Shown: positions 1-6,798 of the stretch, one piece after another
Layout of the letters: the number at the start of each line of letters is the position of its first letter
Numbering within the stretch: the stretch's first letter is position 1
NCBI GenBank assembly: GCA_043727235.1
Contig: JAYSYX010000242.1
Coordinates: 1 to 9,908 of the forward strand
Direction of reading: 5' to 3'
Origin: UBA7236 sp043727235
GTDB taxonomy: Bacteria > Bacteroidota > Bacteroidia > Chitinophagales > BACL12
DNA: 9,908 nt
Notes under the pieces: model-generated
Told to the model about the DNA's origin: nothing
What the model saw: the letters and a program-made list of their open reading frames with translations, nothing else
Database searches by the model: none
Made by a program: the position numbers and the translations under genes

Positions 1-91
1 GCGATTTTTTTAATCCGAAACTGAATTTTTCATGATTGGTTCCGCTATCATCCATAAATTCAATGTCGTTATTTGCAAAGGTACCTATGGT
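1..91 (+). repeat. Left arm of perfect 91-bp inverted repeat
   Basis: Bases 1-91 are the exact reverse complement of 210-300 (paired positions sum to 301; checked in ten-base blocks with no mismatch, and pairing breaks at 92/209). The right arm carries a sensible protein sequence continuous with the following reading frame, whereas the left arm is non-coding in family terms. I infer that this arm is the copied, spurious one. It starts at the window's first base, so it may extend further or mark a contig end. Confidence 0.97.
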
Positions 92-749
92 GCGACAACT
101 ATTTTCTGCGGGAATAATGCAATCGGGATTCTGGCATCAGTTTGCAATGACAGCACATAGTCCGGTTGGATTAGATCCTGCATTTTTCAAAGTAAAAAAA
201 ATAAGTCATACCATAGGTACCTTTGCAAATAACGACATTGAATTTATGGATGATAGCGGAACCAATCATGAAAAATTCAGTTTCGGATTAAAAAAATCGC
301 TTCTTAATTACATGCACGGAATTGGTTTGGAAGATGATCTTCAAAATTGGTTTGATTTTAAGATACCTAAAACATTAATTCCACCAAATTATATAAAAAA
401 GGTTTTGGCGGAAAAGGATATTAAAGATATTACTCCATCAACAAAAATTATCTGGTTGGGAAATCAGCCTGTAATGGAAAATGTATCATCAATAAAAAAG
501 TCGTCGGAAATCGAAATGATCAGACTTTTATTTGTAGATAAAACAACAGAATTCAATATATTACTACCAAAAGATCAAGGATTTTGGTTGACAACAGTTT
601 TACCTAAATTATCGGTTAATAGTTTTCCATTAATGTCAATTAAAGATATGCAGGAAAAATACCTTGCAGCAGAACTCACTCATTTTGAGCAGTTTATTCA
701 TAGCAAACCGATGGTGGGTTTATTTGAAAATGGACTTTTACTTCTGTAA
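87..749 (+). CDS. Radical SAM protein, C-terminal part (5' end lost)
   Basis: This is the C-terminal region of a large B12-binding-type radical SAM protein found widely in Bacteroidota; its substrate is not known to me. Recognisable family strings, in order, are MVRQLFSAGIMQSGFWHQF, AMTAHSPVG, IGTFANNDIEF, GLKKSLLNYMHGIG and NWFDFKIPKT. Full-length relatives are about 700 residues or more and carry the N-terminal B12-like and CxxxCxxC iron-sulfur domains, neither of which is present here. The frame stays open back to an ATG at 36, but the codons before 87 are the reverse complement of 210-300 and give residues foreign to the family. I therefore treat 36-86 as false coding and the gene as 5'-truncated. 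The stop is at 747-749. The next gene begins 106 bp downstream with its own promoter. The family call is fairly sure; the enzyme's reaction is unknown. Confidence 0.8.
   Translation: MVRQLFSAGIMQSGFWHQFAMTAHSPVGLDPAFFKVKKISHTIGTFANNDIEFMDDSGTNHEKFSFGLKKSLLNYMHGIGLEDDLQNWFDFKIPKTLIPPNYIKKVLAEKDIKDITPSTKIIWLGNQPVMENVSSIKKSSEIEMIRLLFVDKTTEFNILLPKDQGFWLTTVLPKLSVNSFPLMSIKDMQEKYLAAELTHFEQFIHSKPMVGLFENGLLLL
210..300 (-). repeat. Right arm of perfect 91-bp inverted repeat
   Basis: This arm is complementary to bases 1-91, with 118 unpaired bases between the arms. It lies inside the radical SAM reading frame and encodes conserved family sequence (IGTFANNDIEF, then NHEKFSFGLKKS), so it is the authentic copy. 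Perfect identity over 91 bp inside a coding region is unlike a natural regulatory hairpin. Confidence 0.97.
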
Positions 750-823
750 CAATGATACAGATCTCTCAAAAATTCTAACATAATAATTTATCATCAATTT
801 CTACGCACAAAAATAGTTTAAGA

Positions 824-851
824 TTTGCCATTTTTATTCTGCCTATCTTTG
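824..851 (+). promoter_or_regulatory. Bacteroidota-type promoter for the helicase gene
   Basis: TATCTTTG at 844-851 matches the -7 consensus TAnnTTTG exactly. TTTG at 824-827 is a possible -33 element, with a 16-base spacer that is slightly short of the usual range. The -7 box ends four bases before the ATG at 856, so transcription should begin at or within a few bases of the start codon, giving a leaderless or nearly leaderless mRNA. Confidence 0.6.
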
Positions 852-855
852 CAAT

Positions 856-2184
856 ATGCAAAAGGCTAGATATGATCTGAATAAGATACTCAATAATTTT
901 AAAATAGATGCGCTCAATGAAATGCAAATTGCCACAATTGAAGCTAATAAAAAACATGCGGATGTAGTTGTACTTTCTGCAACAGGTTCCGGTAAAACAC
1001 TTGCTTTTTTATTGCCGGTTCTTGAATTGCTGGAACAAAGTAATAAAAAAACACAAGCCATGATAATTGTTCCCACCCGGGAATTGGCTTTGCAGATCGA
1101 TCAGGTTTTTAAAACAATGGGAACTGGATTTAAGATCAGTTGCTGTTATGGCGGACATAAAAGAGAAACAGAAGAGAATAATTTAATTCAACCACCTGCA
1201 TTAATTGTTGGAACAGCAGGAAGATTAGCTGATCATATTCGGAGAGGAAATATAACAACCGACACAATTACCACACTTGTGTTGGATGAATTTGATAAAA
1301 GTATGGAAATGGGTTTCACGGATGAAATGTCTTTTATTATTTCTTCACTACCGACCATAAATAAAAGAATATTAACTTCTGCAACACATACACATAGTAT
1401 CCCTGAATTTATCGGAATTAAAAACCCTGAATACCTTGAATTTGTTAGCGAAGAAAAAAGTGCAACAACACAATTAGCTATTCAAACAGTTTTGTCGCCC
1501 GAAAAAGATAAGGCCGATACCTTGTTCAAATTATTATGTTACATCGGCAACCGATCGGCAATAGTATTTTGTAATCATCGTGAATCAGTGGAACGAACAA
1601 GTGAACTTTTAACTCAAAAAGGAATATATAATGTCTTTTATCACGGTGCAATGGAGCAGCAGGAGCGTGACAGCGCATTAATAAAATTCAGAAACGGAAC
1701 CTTTGATGTTTTGGTAACAACAGATCTTGCAAGTCGCGGATTGGATATTCCGAATATCAGATATATCATACATTATCATTTACCTCACACAGAAGATATG
1801 TTCATTCACCGCAACGGCAGAACTGCGCGTATGGATGCCAGTGGAACAATTATTTTAATATTATCAGAGGAAGAAAAATTACCTGACTACGTTAAACATG
1901 TTGATGAAGAAATTCAATTGCCCGAAACAGAAATTCTTCCCGACAAACCCAAATGGTCAACCTTATATATTTCAGTCGGCAAAAAAGATAAAGTAAATAA
2001 GATCGACATCGTCGGATATCTCACCAAACGCGGGGATCTAAAAATGGAAGATATTGGATTAATAGAAGTAAAAGATTTCTTCAGTTTTGTAGCAGTCCGT
2101 AAAACAAAAATTAATCAGGCTCTGCATTTATTAAAAGAACACAGGCTTAAGAATAAAAAGGTGAAGATTGAAGTAGCGAAGTGA
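856..2184 (+). CDS. DEAD-box RNA helicase, DbpA-like
   Basis: This is an ATP-dependent RNA helicase, probably cytoplasmic and acting on structured RNA or ribosome assembly. Conserved motifs appear in order: Q motif with Gln24, motif I SATGSGKT (41-48), Ia PTRELA (73-78), GG (99-100), Ib TAGR (120-123), II DEFD (144-147), III SAT (175-177), IV VFCN (237-240), V TTDLASRGLD (288-297) and VI HRNGRTAR (318-325). Residues about 367-442 match the DbpA-type RNA-binding domain, the module that in E. coli DbpA recognises 23S rRNA hairpin 92. Motif II is DEFD rather than DEAD, and motif VI has Ala where HRxGRxGR has Gly; both keep the catalytic acids and arginines. At 442 residues the protein is compact but complete. 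A -7 box abuts the start codon, supporting ATG 856. I withhold the symbol dbpA because rRNA specificity cannot be read from sequence. Confidence 0.92.
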   Translation: MQKARYDLNKILNNFKIDALNEMQIATIEANKKHADVVVLSATGSGKTLAFLLPVLELLEQSNKKTQAMIIVPTRELALQIDQVFKTMGTGFKISCCYGGHKRETEENNLIQPPALIVGTAGRLADHIRRGNITTDTITTLVLDEFDKSMEMGFTDEMSFIISSLPTINKRILTSATHTHSIPEFIGIKNPEYLEFVSEEKSATTQLAIQTVLSPEKDKADTLFKLLCYIGNRSAIVFCNHRESVERTSELLTQKGIYNVFYHGAMEQQERDSALIKFRNGTFDVLVTTDLASRGLDIPNIRYIIHYHLPHTEDMFIHRNGRTARMDASGTIILILSEEEKLPDYVKHVDEEIQLPETEILPDKPKWSTLYISVGKKDKVNKIDIVGYLTKRGDLKMEDIGLIEVKDFFSFVAVRKTKINQALHLLKEHRLKNKKVKIEVAK

Positions 2185-2191
2185 GGGGAGA

Positions 2192-2254
2192 AGTGGGCAG
2201 TAAATAGTAAACAGTAAACAGTGGGCAGTAAACAGTGGGCAGTAAACAGTGGGC
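2192..2254 (+). repeat. Tandem heptamer array, 9 units
   Basis: Nine uninterrupted 7-bp units start with AGT and come in two forms, AGTGGGC and AGTAAAC (one is AGTAAAT). The order is G, A(t), A, A, G, A, G, A, G, followed by a partial unit AGTTTCT. It begins 8 bp after the helicase stop codon. Short intergenic heptamer arrays like this occur in many Bacteroidota genomes; no function is evident. Confidence 0.93.
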
Positions 2255-2557
2255 AGTTTCTAGCATTAGAGATTTTCGCTTTGAAATTAAAATTTCAATT
2301 TACTACAAACTAAACTCCCCTTTGGGGCTGGGGGCCCGTCGCAGTCGCAGTTTTATTAAATGTAAATTGGGGAAAGTTCCGTCTTAATATAAATATCTTG
2401 CAGAAATAAAATGTTTCATTCAAAATTATAGTCGGCTGTTCCATTTGCTAATTTGCTAATTGGCCGAAGGCCTCCACATTTGCTAATTAATAGTACATCG
2501 GCTGTTAATTGGTACATTATTTTTGGCTGTTCATCGGTACATTGGTACATCAATCAG
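2255..2557. other. Gene-free mosaic of short repeats
   Basis: I see no gene here. The contents are: an inverted repeat TTGAAATT-AA-AATTTCAA (2281-2298); a G/C-rich patch with CCCC-TTT-GGGG (2317-2327) and GGGCCC; the direct repeat GTCGCAGTCGCAG (2338-2350); three TTTGCTAA octamers (2444-2451, 2452-2459, 2479-2486) with GGCC-GAA-GGCC (2462-2472) between the second and third; and several GGTACAT strings (about 2512-2550). None looks like a promoter or terminator. The convergent neighbouring genes end on either side. Confidence 0.75.
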
Positions 2558-2773
2558 CTATCTTAAAGTCTCCACATACAACTCCTCCACCTTTTTCCTC
2601 GCCCAGGGCGTTTTTCTCAAAAAAGTTAAACTCGATTTTATACTGGGATTATCATTAAAACAATTAATTCTAATTATCATTCCAAGGTCTTCCCAACCAT
2701 ATTCTTTTACAAGAAATTCTAAAATATATTGTAATGTTTTTCCATGTAAAGGGTCCTTGTTTATTTCTGTCAT
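2558..2773 (-). CDS. VF530-type DNA-binding protein (DUF2132)
   Basis: This 71-residue protein matches the VF530/DUF2132 family, named from a Vibrio fischeri protein described as DNA-binding. The hallmark strings are DPLHGKTLQYILEFLV, YGWEDLG, INCFNDNPSIKSSL and FLRKTPWARKKVEELY, which span almost the whole protein, and the length is normal for the family. It has no signal peptide and is presumably cytoplasmic. Its exact role is unknown. The ATG at 2773-2771 lies 8 bp after the stop of the upstream 890-aa gene on the same strand, so the two are probably co-transcribed, although the products act in different compartments. The 3' side runs into repeat-rich spacer DNA without a clear terminator. 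Confidence 0.85.
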   Translation of the reverse strand: MTEINKDPLHGKTLQYILEFLVKEYGWEDLGMIIRINCFNDNPSIKSSLTFLRKTPWARKKVEELYVETLR

Positions 2774-2781
2774 TATGTAGA

Positions 2782-5454
2782 TTATAATTTCACAAATTTA
2801 AAAGTTTCTATATTGCCTCCATTATTAAATGTAATAAAATATATCCCTGCAGCAAGGTCAGCTACCGAGATTTCATCTTCTGTTATTGCTGCATCCATCG
2901 TTGTTTCAAATTGTTTTACAACTACACCGTTAATATCAATTATACTCACATTCACGGTTACATCAGGCTTATACTTTAAAGTGAAATGCAAAACATCATT
3001 TACCGGATTTGGAAATATTTGTGCTGAAAATCCATTTGATGGCGCTTCTAATTTTGCTCCGCTTATATCACCGCTTGCAATGATTTCTATTTCCGCGATG
3101 GTACCAATTTCATAACCATAAAAAGTTCCGCTTATATCTTTTAATTTAACTCGTACACTTTGTGCGATCACATCTGCAAAAGTTGCATGTTTTCCATTAA
3201 CAGGAACATTATTAATATTTTTTGATATAATTGGAATTAATCCGTTGGCATCTGAGTATAATGTTACTGTAGTTTTATTTATTAATATTGTAGAATTACC
3301 TTCTCCACCTGAAGGGACATTGTATAAAACAACTGTGCGTATAGTAATTGGAACCGGAAATTTTAATAATACCCATTGATTATCACTAGTGCCAATTGCT
3401 GAATTCCACACTTGCCAGTCTTCCCCTTTTTGCACTCTTCTGTCTATAACATGTTTATTTAATGCAACATCTTTGGAACTGGAAACCTCCACAGTTGCAC
3501 CCGGTGCTAGATTTGTAAATTCTGCATCGGCACGTGTGGCTGGAACAGGTATCATGCTATGTCCGCTGTGACATCCAACACAAGTAGCTTTTGCACCTTC
3601 TCTGCTAAAATTCAGTCCTGCAACATGGGCAACACCATTATCAAAGGGTTCACCGGCCATCGGAACATTATATCCAAGCGGGTTACTGCTTCTTAATTGC
3701 TCAAATAAAGGAACATTTGCGGGAGCGTTAGGCTCTGAAACAAATCCATCGGGTTTAATTGATTTTTCATTTAGTAAAATTGGCCAATCCAGCGTTGGAA
3801 AAGAACCCGGACTAGTACGCTGGTGATCGATAAAAAAACGAATTGTTTTTGCTGAACCAATGGCAGGTGCACTTGCTATATCAACATCGATCTGATCGTT
3901 ATAATACACATTAAAACACTCGAAAGTAAAGACACCATCACTATTAAAAGGTCCTGTAATGGTAGGGGGTAATAATGAAGGAAATGTAAATACTGAATCT
4001 GAAATAATAGGAGGGAGTGGTCTGGTTTTAAGTGCTTTAACCCGTAATTCTGTTGTTAATGGATTATCATAAATCAAAATTTTTCCAGTACCATCGGCAT
4101 TCATTACATATATTCCGTACTGCTGATAATAATCGGCACACCAACTGAACATAATTCTTCCATCGGGTAATACATCCGGTTCTCCGGCATATTCACTGTT
4201 GTAAATTCCATAAGAAATCGGATCAGTTTCATGCGCATAATTTTCTGCATAGGTGTTTGTAATTCCAAATAAATGTTCGTAAACACCCGGACCTCTATCA
4301 TATTTTCTCAATCCTCCGAAACCCGCAGCTTCGGTCATATTGAACATTGGGAAAAAATTGGCGACCAAATCTCCGGAAGGTGTAAATGCACAACCATAAA
4401 TATGATTTGCAACATCACTTTGCATTCCTCCTGCAAACATTTTTATATCTGTCCCGTCGGGATTAATTGATGTTGCCTGCCATGCGTTTCTCCACATCAT
4501 ATCAGCACCGCCAACCATAATATTTCTATCGGAAGATAGCCCCGATTTAAATAAAAATCCATCACCATCTGCAACGGTTGTCATTTCATCATATGGAAAA
4601 CGATGATTTCTCCACCACCGCGAATATACTATCCTACCGGTTTGGGGATCAACAACCGGTCTGTCTGCACCATTGCGTTCACTTGTAATGCGATGTAAAC
4701 CAGAACCATCAGCATTCACAACAAATAAATTTGTGGTTCTCACCCCACTGTATTGCGCGTAGGAAGGATATCGTGTGGAAGAGAATACAATTCTTCCATC
4801 AGGCAAATAACATGGATCAGTATCATCATATCCCATAAGTCCGCTTGCAGCATCTCCAAACTGCGAATAATCCAGTATCATATCACTAAAAGTCATCTGT
4901 GTTAATCCAGATCCATCTTTATTTATAGTATATAATCGCCATGCATTTGGGTTTGAATTTGGTGCTGTATCATATTCTTCGCCTGGTGGCGGAGCAGGTA
5001 ATCCGGCAAAAACAATCTTATTACCTGCATAATTTACCTCAGGTGCATTTACATCTATCAGAAACAGTGATGAAGCCGTTGGATTACTGCCATCCACAAG
5101 CGTTACCAATGTGCCATTTGCTTTGTACATCAATAATTTTCCCGGGGAACAAACACGGAAACGGGAATAAGGACCAACTCCGGGCATATCATTTGCTTCA
5201 TCCCAATAAATGCTTCCATTATCCGGAATTTGTCGCGAAACAAATACAACGGAATAAGGAACAGGGCTTGGTATCAAAGGGGAAACCGCTAAAAATGGGG
5301 AGGTAAAACTTATATTTTCCAAACCGGAGTTGCCAAGGTCATTTTTATAAATAGAACCTGTAAAAAGCAGTAGGGTCAATAATATGCCTGAGGCTAGAAA
5401 TAACATATTGTTTTTACGGGTTATTAATATAAATGAGTAGATATTTTTAGGCAT
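2782..5454 (-). CDS. Secreted propeller/mono-haem protein with T9SS tail
   Basis: This is an 890-residue exported protein. Residues 1-35 form a signal peptide (basic ITRKNN, then a hydrophobic stretch from Met17). About 130-465 contain TolB/PD40-like beta-propeller repeats, seen as LPDGRIVFSSTR, LPDGRIMFSW, NKDGSGLTQMT, NADGSGLHRIT and NADGTGKIL. About 480-640 resembles the middle region of hydrazine synthase alpha-like proteins and ends in CVGCH (625-629), the only CxxCH c-type haem site; His632 and Met634 follow closely. About 650-792 resembles an F5/8C (discoidin-like) carbohydrate-binding domain. Residues 812-890 are a T9SS type A sorting domain (IFPNPVND, then AAGIYFITF). The likely location is the cell surface or medium after periplasmic haem attachment. 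The resemblance to HzsA is architectural; nothing here suggests anammox chemistry. The substrate is unknown. Met17 (5406) is an alternative start. Confidence 0.8.
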   Translation of the reverse strand: MPKNIYSFILITRKNNMLFLASGILLTLLLFTGSIYKNDLGNSGLENISFTSPFLAVSPLIPSPVPYSVVFVSRQIPDNGSIYWDEANDMPGVGPYSRFRVCSPGKLLMYKANGTLVTLVDGSNPTASSLFLIDVNAPEVNYAGNKIVFAGLPAPPPGEEYDTAPNSNPNAWRLYTINKDGSGLTQMTFSDMILDYSQFGDAASGLMGYDDTDPCYLPDGRIVFSSTRYPSYAQYSGVRTTNLFVVNADGSGLHRITSERNGADRPVVDPQTGRIVYSRWWRNHRFPYDEMTTVADGDGFLFKSGLSSDRNIMVGGADMMWRNAWQATSINPDGTDIKMFAGGMQSDVANHIYGCAFTPSGDLVANFFPMFNMTEAAGFGGLRKYDRGPGVYEHLFGITNTYAENYAHETDPISYGIYNSEYAGEPDVLPDGRIMFSWCADYYQQYGIYVMNADGTGKILIYDNPLTTELRVKALKTRPLPPIISDSVFTFPSLLPPTITGPFNSDGVFTFECFNVYYNDQIDVDIASAPAIGSAKTIRFFIDHQRTSPGSFPTLDWPILLNEKSIKPDGFVSEPNAPANVPLFEQLRSSNPLGYNVPMAGEPFDNGVAHVAGLNFSREGAKATCVGCHSGHSMIPVPATRADAEFTNLAPGATVEVSSSKDVALNKHVIDRRVQKGEDWQVWNSAIGTSDNQWVLLKFPVPITIRTVVLYNVPSGGEGNSTILINKTTVTLYSDANGLIPIISKNINNVPVNGKHATFADVIAQSVRVKLKDISGTFYGYEIGTIAEIEIIASGDISGAKLEAPSNGFSAQIFPNPVNDVLHFTLKYKPDVTVNVSIIDINGVVVKQFETTMDAAITEDEISVADLAAGIYFITFNNGGNIETFKFVKL

Positions 5455-5635
5455 ATCCGGAAAGTTTAGGGTGACTGAAACAAGAATAAAATTAACATAA
5501 GCAGGGAAAAAAAGGAAATTTCTGTAATTTTTTTTAGAGATGTATTTAAATTGAGCTAAAAATACCGTAAGTTGTATGAAATTCGTTTCCTAAAAATACT
5601 TATTAATATCTTTACTAAAAATAAGAATACGAATA

Positions 5636-6232
5636 ATGAAAATAGTAATTACAGGTTTTTTATGTTCATTTGTTTTCCTTTTATCTGCTCAAACATATAC
5701 TGATATGTTAGAAGCGCACCGGGAAAAATATATCAACGATTTTTTAACGGATGAACATTCACCACTTACCAAAAAGGACATCAAACATTTGGATTTTTAT
5801 GCAATTGATTCAACGTATGCAGTAACGGGAATAATCACACTTACGCCAGATGCAATTCCCTTCGACATGGCAACTTCACTTGGTATTGTAAAAAGATATG
5901 TTCAATATGGAACCATCAATTTCCAATTGCATGACTCAACATTCACACTGAGTATTTATCAAAGTATGAAATTGCGTGAACAAGATGAATACAAAGATTA
6001 TTTATTTGTTCCGTTCAATGATAATACAAATTATACAGAAACCTATGGCGGTGGTAGATATATGGACTTCAGAATGGGGGAAATAGTTGATGGTAAACTA
6101 ATTGTTGATTTTAATAAAGCTTATAACCCCTATTGCGCTTATTCAGGAGGATATGCATGCCCTGTTCCTCCGGCAGAAAACAAACTATATACCAACATTA
6201 CAGCAGGAGAAAAGCAGTATAAAAAGAAATAA
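5636..6232 (+). CDS. Exported DUF1684 family protein
   Basis: This 198-residue protein has an N-terminal signal peptide (MKIVITGFLCSFVFLLSAQ, cleavage likely near residue 19). Its body matches DUF1684: SIYQSMKLREQDEYKDYLF, VPFNDNTNYTETYGGGRYMD, LIVDFNKAYNPYCAYSGGY and CPVPPAENKL are the family's conserved C-terminal block. The family's function is not established. The Cys-Ala-Tyr and Ala-Cys-Pro pair within that block could form a disulfide in the periplasm. Cys10 is not followed by a good lipobox, so I favour a soluble exported protein. A near-match to the -7 box, TATCTTTA at 5607-5614, lies upstream. The gene is divergent from the 890-aa gene and is followed 22 bp later by the DinB-like gene. 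Confidence 0.88.
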   Translation: MKIVITGFLCSFVFLLSAQTYTDMLEAHREKYINDFLTDEHSPLTKKDIKHLDFYAIDSTYAVTGIITLTPDAIPFDMATSLGIVKRYVQYGTINFQLHDSTFTLSIYQSMKLREQDEYKDYLFVPFNDNTNYTETYGGGRYMDFRMGEIVDGKLIVDFNKAYNPYCAYSGGYACPVPPAENKLYTNITAGEKQYKKK

Positions 6233-6254
6233 TTCTTACTAACTCTTTACGGAT

Positions 6255-6755
6255 ATGCAAAAACAATATCGAACAAACGGGTCTGCAGGAGCCATAATGG
6301 ATGTATATGAAAATGTATTGAGGGAATTGCAATATGTTATTTCTGATATTACAAATGATGAGTTAAAATATATTGCAGATCCTTTAACAAAGGATGAAAA
6401 TTGCAAGTCGGTTCAAACTATTCTCTCACATGTAGTAAAAGCAGGCCATAATTATGTAATTGCGATCAGAAATAATTTGGGAGAACAAATTACGTTTCAT
6501 GAAATAATATTCCTGAATTCAATTTCTGAATATAATATTGCATTCGAAGAATTGATTTCTTTTACGGAGAAATTATTTGTAGATTATCCTGATCTACAAT
6601 TGGAAGTTTTTAAGAATGAAGATAAAATTCTATCCCGTTGGGGTCAGCAATACGATGCTGAACAATTATTGGAACACGCCATAGTGCATGTTATGCGACA
6701 TCAAAGACAGATAGAGCGGTTTTTACAGAGTATGAGACTACATTTTAATTTTTAG
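6255..6755 (+). CDS. DinB-like putative metal-binding protein
   Basis: This 166-residue, largely helical cytoplasmic protein matches the DinB/YfiT superfamily of four-helix bundles. The expected metal-binding histidines are visible: His59 in TILSHVVKAGHNYV, and His145 and His149 in the signature HVMRHQRQIERF. The superfamily includes thiol-dependent transferases such as bacillithiol transferases as well as many uncharacterised members, and this sequence does not allow a choice. It begins 22 bp after the DUF1684 gene and ends 43 bp before the FrnE-like gene, consistent with one transcript. Met15 (6297) is an alternative start, but I kept 6255 because similar proteins carry a short basic lead-in before the first helix. 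Confidence 0.8.
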   Translation: MQKQYRTNGSAGAIMDVYENVLRELQYVISDITNDELKYIADPLTKDENCKSVQTILSHVVKAGHNYVIAIRNNLGEQITFHEIIFLNSISEYNIAFEELISFTEKLFVDYPDLQLEVFKNEDKILSRWGQQYDAEQLLEHAIVHVMRHQRQIERFLQSMRLHFNF

Positions 6756-6798
6756 TGAATTAATTTCTAACCCAAATGTTATCTGTAAAAATTAACTT

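Noticed and set aside
36..86. ATG and open codons ahead of the radical SAM fragment
   Set aside because: These codons lie in the inverted-repeat arm and encode residues foreign to the family; the open frame is an accident of the fold-back.
743..761. Small hairpin TCTGTA/TACAGA over the radical SAM stop codon, as a terminator
   Set aside because: Six pairs with a 7-base loop and no T-tract after it; too weak.
2192..2550. CRISPR array
   Set aside because: Units are 7-8 bp, without 25-40 bp repeats or unique spacers, and no cas gene is near.
2523..2780. 85-codon plus-strand frame
   Set aside because: It is antisense to the VF530-type gene, whose protein matches a family from end to end.
2782..5454. 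True hydrazine synthase subunit (anammox)
   Set aside because: Only one haem motif, a T9SS tail and a Bacteroidota context; resemblance is limited to domain style, and no partner subunits are present.
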